Made by a program: the position numbers and the translations under genes. Of a DNA stretch of 64,000 bases, positions 24,233 through 32,922 are shown piece after piece; the stretch's first letter is position 1; every line of letters starts with the position of its first letter. The notes beneath the pieces are model-generated. The model searched no databases and was not told the DNA's origin. It saw only the letters and a list, made by a program, of their open reading frames with translations. The stretch covers positions 62,001 through 126,000 of the forward strand of contig CAVVPG010000010.1 of NCBI GenBank assembly GCA_963750075.1, read 5' to 3'. The DNA is from Bog-473 sp963750075. GTDB lineage: Bacteria > Actinomycetota > Acidimicrobiia > Acidimicrobiales > RAAP-2.

Positions 24233-25948
24233 ATGACCGCCACGGGAGTGGACCGACGTGCGGGTGGCGGCATCGTCCTGATGACCCTGGCGTCGGCGCA
24301 GTTCCTCATGACGTTGGACAGCTCGGTCATGAACGTCTCCATCGCGACCGTGGCCAAGGACGTGGGGACGACGGTCACCGGGATCCAGCTCGCGATCACG
24401 CTCTACACGCTCGTCATGGCCGCCTTCATGATCACGGGCGGCAAGATCGGTCAGATCCTCGGGCGCAAGCGCGCCTTCATGATCGGCTGCCTAATTTACG
24501 GGACGGGCTCGGCGATCACCGCGGTGGCGGGATCGCTGCCGGTCCTCCTGTTGGGCTGGTCGCTCCTCGAGGGCCTCGGGGCCGTGCTCATCATGCCGTC
24601 CATCGTGGCCCTGGTGGCGACCAACTTCGCAGCCTCCGAGCGGCCGCGCGCCTACGGCCTGGTGGCGTCGGCGGGCGCGATCGCGGTGGCGGTCGGACCT
24701 CTGGTCGGCGGCCTGCTGACCACCTACGCGAGCTGGCGCTGGGTCTTCGCGGGCGAGGTCGTCATCGTGCTGGCCATCCTGATGCTCTCGCGGCGGATGG
24801 CCGACTCCCCCGCCGTGCCCGGGACGAGGCTCGACCCCGTGGGCACGCTCCTGTCCGCCGCAGGGCTGGGCGCGATCGTCTTCGGCATCGTCCGCTCCGG
24901 GACCTGGGGATTCGTGCAGCCGAAGACGGAGGCCCCGCAGTGGCTGGGCCTCTCCCCGGTCGTCTGGCTCGTCCTCGGCGGCGCCGGGCTCCTGGCCCTG
25001 TTCGTGCTGTGGGAGAACCGTCAGCGAGCGCGGGGCGGGCCCATGCTGGTGGACCCCCGCATGCTGCAGGTGCCAAAGCTGCAGGCCGGGTTGACGTCCT
25101 TCTTCTTCCAGTTCCTCCTGCAGGCCGGCATCTTCTTCGTGATCCCGCTCTTCCTCTCCGTCGCCCTCGGTCTCTCGGCGGTGGCGACGGGCGTCCGCCT
25201 GCTCCCGTTGTCGGTCACGCTCCTCGCCGCCGCCGTCGGGGTGCCCAGGCTGTTCCCGCACGCATCCCCCCGGCGCATCGTGCGGATCGGGTTCGGCCTG
25301 CTCCTGCTCGGCATCGTCGTGCTGCTGATGGCGCTCGACGCCGGTGCGGGGCCCGAGGTGGTCACCGCGCCGCTGCTCCTGATCGGGCTCGGCATCGGGA
25401 GCCTCGCCTCCCAGCTGGGGGCCGTGACGGTGTCGTCGGTACCCGACGAGCAGAGCGGCGAGGTAGGCGGGGTCCAGAACACGATGACGAACCTGGGGGC
25501 CTCCATCGGCACCGCCCTGGCCGGGGCCATCCTCATCTCGGTGCTGACGTCGACGTTCCTCGGGTCGGTTGCCGCCAACCCCGCCATCCCCAAGGAGATG
25601 TCCGCCCAGGCCCAGGTGGAGCTGTCCTCGGGCATCCCCTTCGTCAGCGACGCCGACCTGAACGCAACCCTCGAGAAGGCCGGGGTACCGCCGGCGACCT
25701 CGGCGGCCATCGTCGACGCCAACGCCTCGAGCCGCCTCAACGGGCTGCGCGAAGCCCTGGCCGTGCTGGCGCTCATCGCGCTGGTGGCCCTGGCCATGAC
25801 GCGTCGCCTGCCCACGGTCCAGGCGGCTGACGCCGCCGGTGGCGACAGCGAGGGCGAGCCCGCTAGCGACACCGACACCGACACCGCCGAGGACCCCCTG
25901 GCCGGCGCGCCCGAGAGGAGCCCGCCGCTCAGGCCCGCCGCAGGGTGA
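24233..25948 (+). CDS. DHA2-family (14-TM) MFS drug/proton antiporter
   Basis: This 571-residue transporter resembles EmrB/QacA. Helix 1 holds the DHA2 motif (MTLDSSVMNVSIATVA, with the conserved Asp), motif A is GGKIGQILGRKRAF, and motif C is AGAIAVAVGPLVGGLL. About 14 hydrophobic segments are visible, followed by an acidic Asp/Thr tail with DTDTDT. It likely exports hydrophobic compounds using the proton gradient. I chose the ATG at 24233 because the open frame upstream runs into the tRNA gene. An AAGAAT hexamer 6 nt upstream may be a -10 box. The 3' end overlaps the convergent zinc-ribbon gene by 20 bp. Confidence 0.88.
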   Translation: MTATGVDRRAGGGIVLMTLASAQFLMTLDSSVMNVSIATVAKDVGTTVTGIQLAITLYTLVMAAFMITGGKIGQILGRKRAFMIGCLIYGTGSAITAVAGSLPVLLLGWSLLEGLGAVLIMPSIVALVATNFAASERPRAYGLVASAGAIAVAVGPLVGGLLTTYASWRWVFAGEVVIVLAILMLSRRMADSPAVPGTRLDPVGTLLSAAGLGAIVFGIVRSGTWGFVQPKTEAPQWLGLSPVVWLVLGGAGLLALFVLWENRQRARGGPMLVDPRMLQVPKLQAGLTSFFFQFLLQAGIFFVIPLFLSVALGLSAVATGVRLLPLSVTLLAAAVGVPRLFPHASPRRIVRIGFGLLLLGIVVLLMALDAGAGPEVVTAPLLLIGLGIGSLASQLGAVTVSSVPDEQSGEVGGVQNTMTNLGASIGTALAGAILISVLTSTFLGSVAANPAIPKEMSAQAQVELSSGIPFVSDADLNATLEKAGVPPATSAAIVDANASSRLNGLREALAVLALIALVALAMTRRLPTVQAADAAGGDSEGEPASDTDTDTAEDPLAGAPERSPPLRPAAG

Positions 25949-26306
25949 CGCTGCACCAGGTGCGCTTGCGGCACGACGGGCAGGTCATGCGGCGGTCGAA
26001 GCGCCCGCGGGGCAACCAGTAGCCCAAGGGGAATTGGAAGATCACCAGGTCCAGCACGCCTACGTGTGAGGTCTGCCGGCAGCGTTGGCACTCGACGGTG
26101 AACGCGCCCCGGGTGTCCAAGGGGTTGCCCGACGTGGCGGCCAGGCTGTCGGGCTCGGGGCGCGCCCCCGAATACAGCGCGCGCTTGCCGACCGGCAGGG
26201 CCACCGTCGCTCCGGCGGACCGGCCGACGGGCTCCGCCGCGGGCACCCAGTACAGGGCGCGCTTGCCCAGCGGGTCGGGCCCCTTCTCGCCGCGCGACGC
26301 CGCCAT
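25929..26306 (-). CDS. Zinc-ribbon protein with duplicated GKRALY motif
   Basis: The 125-residue protein has an N-terminal half with two copies of a GKRALYW/GKRALYS motif (about residues 15 and 39). Its C-terminal half is a treble-clef or ribbon-like domain with CQRC (about 78-81) and CPSC (about 111-114) separated by a hydrophobic loop (DLVIFQFPLGYWLPRGRFDRRM). One zinc is predicted. I do not recognise a named family. The GKRALY repeats could be short binding peptides. The ATG at 26306 lies immediately after the parA stop (26308), so the two genes are probably cotranscribed and may work together. Confidence 0.7.
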   Translation of the reverse strand: MAASRGEKGPDPLGKRALYWVPAAEPVGRSAGATVALPVGKRALYSGARPEPDSLAATSGNPLDTRGAFTVECQRCRQTSHVGVLDLVIFQFPLGYWLPRGRFDRRMTCPSCRKRTWCSVTLRRA

Positions 26307-26307
26307 G

Positions 26308-27081
26308 TCAGGCGGTCTGCATGGCGTCGTAGACGCGCGTGGAGAGCGTCCGGTACGCCACCGCGCCGGCGGACGCCGGAGCGTGCTGCAGGACCGACTT
26401 CCCGAGGGCCGGCGCCTCGGCAAAGCGAACGGACTTGGGGACCGGCGGCTCGAAGAGCGGGAGGCCGTAGCGCTCCTCGACCTCGGAGAGGACCTGGCGG
26501 GCGTGCGTCGTGCGGCTGTCGAACATGGTGGGGATCACGCCGAGGACGCGCAGCTTCTCGTTGGCGAACTGGCGCACGTCCTCAATCGTCTCCAACAGTT
26601 GGCCGACGCCCCGGTGGCTGAGCGCCTCGCACTGCAGCGGCACCAGCACGGCCTCGGCGGCCGTCAGGCCGTTGATCGTGAGCACCCCGAGCGAAGGCGG
26701 GCAGTCGATGAGCACCGCGTCGTAGTCGTTCAGCACCGGGTCCAACGCACGGGCCAGCACGTGCTCCCGGCCGGTGCGACTCAGCAGATGGACCTCCGCG
26801 CCGGCCAGGTCGATGGTCGCGGGCACCAGGTACAGGCCCCGTACGGCGGGGACGGGCTTGACGACGTCGGCCAGCCGGGAGCGGCGCACCAGCACGTCGT
26901 GCAGCGACGAGTCGAGCTCGTCCGGGTCGAAGCCGAGGGAGAAGGTGAGGCACGCCTGCGGGTCGAGGTCCACCACGAGCACCCGGTGTCCCTGCTCGGC
27001 CATCGCGACCCCGAGCGACTGGACCGTGGTCGTCTTGGCCACGCCGCCCTTTTGATTGGCGACGGCGATGACCTTGACCAT
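26308..27081 (-). CDS. ParA/Soj-family ATPase (orphan)
   Basis: This 257-residue deviant-Walker ATPase has NQKGGVAKTTTV at residues 9-20, including the signature Lys, a Walker A' DLDPQ motif and the DCPPSLGVLTING switch. Such proteins move DNA, protein clusters or chemosensory arrays along the nucleoid or membrane. No parB or parS-like gene is adjacent, so chromosome partition is not implied. The direct partner is the downstream zinc-ribbon protein. A TAGACT hexamer ends 6 nt before the ATG, giving a probable leaderless transcript. Confidence 0.9.
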   Translation of the reverse strand: MVKVIAVANQKGGVAKTTTVQSLGVAMAEQGHRVLVVDLDPQACLTFSLGFDPDELDSSLHDVLVRRSRLADVVKPVPAVRGLYLVPATIDLAGAEVHLLSRTGREHVLARALDPVLNDYDAVLIDCPPSLGVLTINGLTAAEAVLVPLQCEALSHRGVGQLLETIEDVRQFANEKLRVLGVIPTMFDSRTTHARQVLSEVEERYGLPLFEPPVPKSVRFAEAPALGKSVLQHAPASAGAVAYRTLSTRVYDAMQTA

Positions 27082-27087
27082 CGCCGA

Positions 27088-27093
27088 AGTCTA
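27088..27093 (-). promoter_or_regulatory. Putative -10 box for leaderless parA-like gene
   Basis: TAGACT on the minus strand ends 6 nt before the ATG at 27081, with no Shine-Dalgarno sequence between. The same hexamer and a similar spacing occur at 58505. Confidence 0.45.
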
Positions 27094-27152
27094 GGACCGG
27101 CCCGCACCGATGTCTCGGGGCGGGGAGCCCACCCCGGGCTGCGGCCCTCGCC

Positions 27153-28328
27153 TCAGTGATAGGCGCCTTCCTCGCTGCCCACGTCGGCGACCAGGTTGCC
27201 GAGCGCCAGGTTCACGTCATCGAGGTGATAGCCCCAGAGGGGGCCCAGCGACGCCGAGACCTCGGGACGCGGATCACCGGGCGCCGGGGTGGCCGTGACC
27301 TGCAACCAGGATGCGCCGCCGGCATGCTCGCATTGCGCCGTGTACAGGCCGGGGTAGGACACCCAGGGCGTCGTCACGCTGACATGGTGCACCTTGGAGG
27401 TGGCGCTGAAGAATTCCGGCTGCAGGCCGCCCGGAGCCCCCGAGAACGTCACGGGGTTGACGCACACCACCTGCTGATCCCCCGTGGCGGTCTGCCCCGA
27501 CTGCAGCCCGACGCCCTGGCCGGGCCGCCCGAAGAACGAGTTGCTCGGCGGTGGGGAGCCGAAGCTCGAGTAGGCGATGACGCACCCCGTCTGGGTCGCC
27601 GACCCGCACGTGGGGATGTTGCGGAACGAGCCGCCGCGGGCACTGCCGGTGGCCACCTGCACGTTGCCGCCGAGGATGAGGGCGGACACCATCCGCTTGC
27701 GCAGGCTCGCTGACGGGTCCACCTGGGCGTGCAACAACTTGATCAGCATGGCGGCACCCTGGGAGTGCCCGATGAACACGATCGGCCTCCCGTGGTTGTC
27801 GTGGGCCAGGTAGTCCTTCCAGGCCGAGAGCAGGCTGGCGTACGCGGTGGCGATGACGCTCGGGTGCAGGAAGGCGCCGTTCGCCAGCGCGGCCGAGGTG
27901 GCCTGGCGGTACATGGGAGCCCACACGTTGCACACACGCGAGAACTGCGATGCCTGGACCACCGCGGCGGCGATCTCGGCCTGCTGCACGGCGAGGTCGG
28001 CGTTGTCGCCCGGCTCCTGCGACACGGTCGGGTACACGTAGAAGCAGTCGAACGCGCGTGCCTTCCGGGACGTCGCGGGGGTCGAGACGCTCGTCGTGCC
28101 GTCCGAGGTCACCGTCGTCACAGCGGGGCTGTAGGCGCACGGATCCCCGGCCACCCCGGGCCGACAGAGCCACACGGTGGTCGAGCCCGCTCCGGCGGGA
28201 CTGGCACCGGCGACCGGACCCCCGCCGAGCGGGGCGGCGGCCCCGAACGCACAGAGCACCCCGGCGGCGAGCAGCGCGCCCACGTGCAGGGACCCCCGCC
28301 GGCGCGCCGAAGGCAACAGCGTGACCAT
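27153..28328 (-). CDS. Secreted DUF3089-type alpha/beta hydrolase
   Basis: The 391-residue protein starts with a signal peptide (RRR then hydrophobic 14-33, cleavage near AGA). The hydrolase body has the nucleophile elbow IVFIGHSQGAAM, with Ser in GHSQG about 165 residues after the start. Family segments include AFDCFYVYPTVS, RVCNVWAPMYRQ and the late YHLDDVNLALGNL. DUF3089 members are lipase or esterase-like; the substrate is unknown. The ATG at 28328 has GGGAGGAAG upstream; the frame is open to 28574 but that part lacks protein character. It diverges from the MFS gene at 28565 across 236 bp in which I saw no clear promoter. Confidence 0.85.
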   Translation of the reverse strand: MVTLLPSARRRGSLHVGALLAAGVLCAFGAAAPLGGGPVAGASPAGAGSTTVWLCRPGVAGDPCAYSPAVTTVTSDGTTSVSTPATSRKARAFDCFYVYPTVSQEPGDNADLAVQQAEIAAAVVQASQFSRVCNVWAPMYRQATSAALANGAFLHPSVIATAYASLLSAWKDYLAHDNHGRPIVFIGHSQGAAMLIKLLHAQVDPSASLRKRMVSALILGGNVQVATGSARGGSFRNIPTCGSATQTGCVIAYSSFGSPPPSNSFFGRPGQGVGLQSGQTATGDQQVVCVNPVTFSGAPGGLQPEFFSATSKVHHVSVTTPWVSYPGLYTAQCEHAGGASWLQVTATPAPGDPRPEVSASLGPLWGYHLDDVNLALGNLVADVGSEEGAYH

Positions 28329-28564
28329 CTCCCACTTCCTCCCGGGACTCAGCCGCCTCGCTGCCATTGCGGCCGCCACGCTAGGTGGTGCCGCCCCGGC
28401 CGTGGGCGCGCCGTCGGAGCGCCCTCGAAGCGCCGGGCACGACTGGGTACGGCGACGCCCGACGGAGCGCATAGGGTCGAAGCCGAGCCCCATCCCGTGA
28501 TGCCGGTCCGGCGCGAGCGACGGCACGGGTTCGGCTCCAGGACGCACCCGGACAGGAAGACGAC

Positions 28565-30046
28565 GTGGCTGCACCTCGGATGAACCAGAAGATCGCCGTC
28601 GGCGCCGTGTTCGTGTCCGCCATGTTCATGAACATCATGGACATCACGATCGTCAACGTCGCACTCCCGACGATCGGCCGAGACTTCCACATCGCCCCGA
28701 CGGCCGTCGACGGGGTCGTCATCGCCTACCTGGTGAGCCTGGCGGTGTTCATCCCCGCGTCGGGATGGCTGGGCGACCGCTTCGGCGGCAAGCGCGTGCT
28801 GCTCGGCGCCATCGTCGTCTTCACGATCGGCTCCATGCTCTGCGGGGTCGCCCAGAACATGACCCAGCTCGTCCTGTTCCGGGTCGTGCAGGGTGCAGGC
28901 GGCGGCATGATGGCGCCGGTCGGCCTGGCCATGCTCTACCGCGTCTTCCCACCGGCGGAGCGGGTGCGGGCGGCCAGCATCCTGACCGTGCCCACCACCA
29001 TGGCTCCCGCCCTCGGCCCGGTCGTCGGGGGCTTCCTCGTGACGGAGCTCTCGTGGCGCTGGGTGTTCTTCGTCAACCTGCCGATCGGCATCGCCGCGGT
29101 CCTCTTCGGCTCGCTCTTCTTGGCGCGCACCGAGCCGATCGATGCCGGGCGCCTCGACGTCCCGGGGTTCGTGCTGGGCGGCGCCGGCCTCGGAATGCTC
29201 ATGTACGGGATCTCGGAGGGGCCGCTGCAGTCGTGGTCGTCGCCCGACGTCGTCGCCACCTGCATCGGCGGCGCCTTGCTCCTCGGCGTCTTCGTCGTCG
29301 TCGAACTGCGGACCGCCCGGCCGATGGTCGACCTGCGCCTGCTCTCGGGCCGGCTGTTCCGATCGACCAACATCGTCATGTTCCTCGCCGCCGCCGCGTT
29401 CTTGGGGATGCTCTACCTCATACCTCTCTACTTCCAGGACGCCCGGGGCATGACGGCGTTGCAGTCGGGGCTCTCCACGTTCCCCGAGGCGTTCGGTGTC
29501 ATGATCGGCGCGCAATTCGCGAGCCGGCTCATCTACCCCCGCATCGGCCCCCGACGACACGTCACCGGTGGCCTCCTCGGCATCGCGCTGTGCATGCTGG
29601 CGTTGACCCAGGTCACCGTGACCACGGACCTGTGGCTCATCCGTGCGCTGATGTTCGCGGTCGGGTGGATGATGGCGCAGGTGATGGTCCCGAACCAGGC
29701 GGCGTCGTTCGCGATGATCACGCCGGAGTCGATGGGCCGGGCGTCGACCTTCTTCAACACGATGCGCCAGGTCGGCAGTGCGACCGGGGTCGCGGTCCTC
29801 TCCACCGTGCTCATCGGTGTGGGCTCGGCCCAGGCCAGCGGCGGCGGCGCGGCACCCGACATGACCGCCTACCACCTCGCGTTCTTCACGGCCGCAGTCT
29901 TCGCGCTCGTCGGAGCCGTCTTCGCCCTGACCATCCACGACAGCGACGCGGCCGAGACGATCGTGCGCCGCCGCCGAAGGGTCGCTCCCGCGGCAGTGCC
30001 GCCTCCCGGCGCGGGGATCCCGGTCCCGCAGGGGAGCGACGCGTGA
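28565..30046 (+). CDS. DHA2-family MFS exporter
   Basis: This 493-residue, 14-helix transporter has MDITIVNVALPTIGRDF in helix 1, motif A GDRFGGKRVLLG, and a motif C-like VPTTMAPALGPVVGGFLV. It is a paralogue, not a close copy, of the exporter at 24233. The C-terminus is basic (VRRRRRVAP) then Pro/Gly-rich. The GTG at 28565 has AGGA 8 nt upstream; an ATG five codons later is an alternative. The stop overlaps the LOG-family gene as GTGA, so both are one operon. Substrate is unknown. Confidence 0.88.
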   Translation: MAAPRMNQKIAVGAVFVSAMFMNIMDITIVNVALPTIGRDFHIAPTAVDGVVIAYLVSLAVFIPASGWLGDRFGGKRVLLGAIVVFTIGSMLCGVAQNMTQLVLFRVVQGAGGGMMAPVGLAMLYRVFPPAERVRAASILTVPTTMAPALGPVVGGFLVTELSWRWVFFVNLPIGIAAVLFGSLFLARTEPIDAGRLDVPGFVLGGAGLGMLMYGISEGPLQSWSSPDVVATCIGGALLLGVFVVVELRTARPMVDLRLLSGRLFRSTNIVMFLAAAAFLGMLYLIPLYFQDARGMTALQSGLSTFPEAFGVMIGAQFASRLIYPRIGPRRHVTGGLLGIALCMLALTQVTVTTDLWLIRALMFAVGWMMAQVMVPNQAASFAMITPESMGRASTFFNTMRQVGSATGVAVLSTVLIGVGSAQASGGGAAPDMTAYHLAFFTAAVFALVGAVFALTIHDSDAAETIVRRRRRVAPAAVPPPGAGIPVPQGSDA

Positions 30047-30612
30047 GCACCCCCGACAGCGTGTGCGTGTTCTGCGGCTCGAGCCTCGGCACGAACCCGG
30101 CCTTCGCGGCGGCGGCCCGCCAGCTGGGCACCGGACTGGCCCGCCGCGGCCTCGGGCTGGTCTACGGCGGCGCCTCGGTCGGCTTGATGGGCCAGGTGGC
30201 CGACGCCGCCCTCGCTGCCGGCGGGCGGGCGACGGGCGTCATCACCGAGTCGTTGGCCGGGCACGAGATCGCGCACCCGGCGCTGAACGACCTGCACGTG
30301 GTCAATACCATGCACGAGCGCAAAGCGCTGATGTCCGAGCTCTCGGCCGCCTTCGTCATGCTGCCGGGCGGCTTCGGGACCTGCGAGGAGTTCATGGAGT
30401 CGGTCACCTGGGCGCAGCTCGGCATCCACGACAAGCGCTGCGGCATCGTGAACGTGGACGGCTTCTTCGACGACCTCCTCGCCTTCCTCGGGCACGCCGT
30501 CGACCAGGGCTTCATCAAAGGCCGGCAGGTCGAGGGGCTCGTGATCGCACGGGACGCCGACGAAGTCCTCGACGCGATCATGCCCCCGGCCGAGCGGGCG
30601 GCCGCCGGCTAG
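30043..30612 (+). CDS. LOG family protein (TIGR00730, cytokinin riboside-monophosphate phosphoribohydrolase-like)
   Basis: The 189-residue product begins SVCVFCGSSLG, has LGLVYGGASVGLMG (about 44-57) and the family signature LPGGFGTCEEFMESVTWAQLG (about 107-127). The signature's PGGxGTxxE supplies the catalytic Arg/Glu environment. LOG enzymes release ribose 5-phosphate from nucleotide 5'-monophosphates; the bacterial role is often unclear. The GTG overlaps the MFS stop by four bases. It converges with the FkbM gene, leaving 23 bp between the two stops. Confidence 0.9.
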   Translation: MSTPDSVCVFCGSSLGTNPAFAAAARQLGTGLARRGLGLVYGGASVGLMGQVADAALAAGGRATGVITESLAGHEIAHPALNDLHVVNTMHERKALMSELSAAFVMLPGGFGTCEEFMESVTWAQLGIHDKRCGIVNVDGFFDDLLAFLGHAVDQGFIKGRQVEGLVIARDADEVLDAIMPPAERAAAG

Positions 30613-30635
30613 GCATCCGGCGGAGCCGCGCCTCG

Positions 30636-31665
30636 TCAGGCGTCGGGCGGCACGAGCAGGATGTCGCGCAGCTCGTCCCTGTCCTCCCAGTCGGCCAGCA
30701 GTGCCGCCACGTCGGGGAAGGCGCGCTCGGGTCCCGGATCTCTCGAGGACCGACGCGGTGTAGCCGAGGCGCTCGAAGTAACCGAGGTAGTCGTCGAGCG
30801 CCATCTCCGAGACGCGGCCCAACATGTCCTTCTTCAATTCGGTCGTGACGACCGGCCGATCGCGCTCGATGAGCCGGGCCGCACCCTTGACCACCCGACC
30901 CTCGGCACCTTCGACGTCCATCTTCAGGAGGCCGATCGGACCTGTCACGATGTCGTCGAGGCGGAAGGTCGGCACCACGACGCCAGGATGTGCCAGCAGA
31001 TCCTGGTCGTCGATCAGCCCGCCGTTGGAGCCGACGTGCGTGGAGTAGTACGCCCAACCGGTGGCGGCGTCTGCGGCGACGGGGACCAGTTGCACGTTCC
31101 CGTTGCCATGCAGGCGGAGCGACGACAGCAGCAGCCGGCAGTTCTCCGAGTTCGGTTCGAACGCGACGACCTTCCCCGAGGGACCGACCAGCGCCGAGGC
31201 CAACATCGTGTAGTAGCCGAGGTTGGCACCCACGTCGACGACGGTCATGCCGGGCCGGCAGTACCGCTCGAAGACCGCGGTCAGGTGGGGCTCGTACTGG
31301 CCGGACCGCAAACCCGGTGTCACGGCGGCGTCGGCTGCGTCACAGAGCAGCTCGACGTCACCGACGCGGCACGACACCGCGTCTTCCTCGGTGAGCTGGA
31401 CGGCGAACGCCGTCGGCGCCTCCTGGTGCTCGATCATCCCGAGCATGCGGCGGATCGTCGACACCTGGCTCAGTTCTCCGGCCGCCGCCTTGTCGACTTC
31501 GGGACGGAGCCTGTCGGGCAGTGTGGGGTAGAGCAGGTGCACGAGCTGCTCGTAGGTGATGCCGCGCTCGGGAACGCTGCCGCCGAGGCCGCGCACGACT
31601 CGGTCCCGCCAGGGCCGCAGCGTGCTCCTGACCTTGCGCCGCCAGTCGTCGCCACCGTGTTCCAT
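30636..31665 (-). pseudogene. FkbM-family methyltransferase with a frameshift near its 3' end
   Basis: From the ATG at 31665 the frame encodes about 305 residues of an FkbM methyltransferase: SAM-binding MTVVDVGANLGYYTML (about 135-150), VVAFEPNSENCRLL, and the late LLKMDVEGAEGRVVKG. After LERSG (about 30740) the frame loses character and runs through the convergent LOG gene with no stop before 29869. Shifting by one base near 30725-30750 restores a coherent tail (RAFPDVAALLADW..LRDILLVPPDA) ending at a TGA at 30636. The protein is therefore probably a real 340-residue enzyme interrupted by a single-base indel, either a recent mutation or a sequencing error. FkbM proteins O-methylate sugars or lipids. 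Confidence 0.75.
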
Positions 31666-31784
31666 GTGCGGCCAACGGTACCCCGCGATCGGTATCCACC
31701 CGGCCGGACCGGACCGGCCGCCGTGCTGCCCGCACGCGCACCTCGCGGCCTCGAGATGGGCGGGGATTGCGGCTGCTCCACCAG

Positions 31785-31858
31785 CGCCCCGGGCAGGATT
31801 CGAACCTGCGTAACACGGATTAGAAGTCCGTTGCCTAAGTCCGCTCGGCCACCGGGGC
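31785..31858 (-). tRNA. tRNA-Arg (anticodon TCT)
   Basis: The minus strand folds into a 74-nt cloverleaf with acceptor arms GCCCCGG/CCGGGGC, anticodon stem ACGGA/TCCGT around CTTCTAA, T arm GGTTCGAATCC and discriminator G. The D arm (GGCCGAGCGGACTTAGGC) resembles class II tRNAs, but the variable loop is short. Confidence 0.93.
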
Positions 31859-31992
31859 GGGCCGACCCACGCCGGCGCACCAAGCCTGACATAGCCCGAT
31901 TGACCGGCGTGCGCATCCGACCCGGCGTGCATCGGCGCGGGTCCTCCGCCGTGCCGTCCCCCGCGGGCCGGTGTGCCACACTTGTGCCCCTC

Positions 31993-32067
31993 GGTGGGCG
32001 TAGCTCAGTTGGTTAGAGCGCCAGGTTGTGGTCCTGGAGGTCGGGGGTTCGAGACCCCTCGCTCACC
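31993..32067 (+). tRNA. tRNA-His (anticodon GTG)
   Basis: The acceptor arms are GTGGGCG/CGCTCAC with an extra encoded G at -1 opposite discriminator C, the tRNA-His identity element. The anticodon stem CCAGG/CCTGG encloses TTGTGGT, and the T arm reads GGGGGTTCGAGACCCC. Confidence 0.95.
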
Positions 32068-32139
32068 CCGAAACGTGCCGGTCCCCCGATGGTGGGGCCG
32101 CGCGACGAACAGCACAGTGCTCTCGGGGGAGGTTCGAGC

Positions 32140-32922
32140 GTGAGCGGAGGGAACGGCCGGACGGTCCTGGTGACCGGCGCGTCGTCGGGCATCGGCGCAG
32201 CCGTGGCCCACGAGCTGGCGTCCCGGGGCGACACGGTCGCCCTGGTGGCGCGCCGCGCCGACCGGCTCGACGAGGTCCTCGCCGATTGCCGTGGCAGCGC
32301 GCCCGCGTCGGCGCGCTGGGCGGCGGACCTCTCGGACCCCGCGGCGGCGGCCGACCTGGCGCTCGAGATCTGGGACCACTACGACGGTCTCGACGTCGTG
32401 GTCAACAACGCCGCCGTCCCGATGCGCCGGCACGTGACCCACCTGACGATGGCCGAGGTCGAGCGCACCATGCGCATCAACTACCTCTCCCCCGTGGCCA
32501 TCTCGCTGGCCGTGCTGCCCAGGATGCTCGCCCGGCGCTCGGGCACGATCGTCAACGTGTCGAGCCTCGGCGGCCGGTTGGGGATCACGACGGAGGCGGC
32601 CTACTCCGGCTCCAAGTTCGCGCTGGCCGGGTGGAGCGAGTCCATGGCGATCGACCTCGACCGGACCGGCGTCTCGGTGAAGTTGATCCTCCCCGGCGCC
32701 ATCGACACCGAGATTTGGGACCAGCCCGACAACGACGCACCCCTCTACGACGGCCCCAAGGTCCCACCGGAGGAGATCGCCGGGGCGATCGTGGACGCCG
32801 TCGACAGCGACCGCTTCGAGCACTACCTGCCCGACATGAAGAGCGTGATCGAGTTCAAGACGGCGGACATCGACGCCTTCATGCTCGGCATGCGCGCCCT
32901 CACGGAGGAGCCCGGATCATGA
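32140..32922 (+). CDS. Short-chain dehydrogenase/reductase
   Basis: This 260-residue classical SDR has the coenzyme loop TGASSGIG (about 11-18), the NNAA motif (about 90), and catalytic Ser in NVSSLGG plus Y-SGS-K in AAYSGSKFA. An Arg-rich loop (VARRAD) after strand 2 suggests NADP. It would oxidise or reduce an alcohol/carbonyl. The GTG at 32140 has GGGGGAGG upstream; the longer frame runs into the tRNA gene. The stop overlaps the zinc alcohol dehydrogenase start as ATGA, so both enzymes probably act on one pathway. Confidence 0.9.
   Translation: MSGGNGRTVLVTGASSGIGAAVAHELASRGDTVALVARRADRLDEVLADCRGSAPASARWAADLSDPAAAADLALEIWDHYDGLDVVVNNAAVPMRRHVTHLTMAEVERTMRINYLSPVAISLAVLPRMLARRSGTIVNVSSLGGRLGITTEAAYSGSKFALAGWSESMAIDLDRTGVSVKLILPGAIDTEIWDQPDNDAPLYDGPKVPPEEIAGAIVDAVDSDRFEHYLPDMKSVIEFKTADIDAFMLGMRALTEEPGS

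Noticed and set aside
26308..27081. A chromosomal partition locus
   Set aside because: There is no parB and no parS-like inverted repeat near the ParA gene.
29869..30636. A C-terminal extension of the FkbM protein through the LOG gene
   Set aside because: The extension is low-complexity antisense of a well-conserved gene. A frameshift restoring a short tail is the better explanation.
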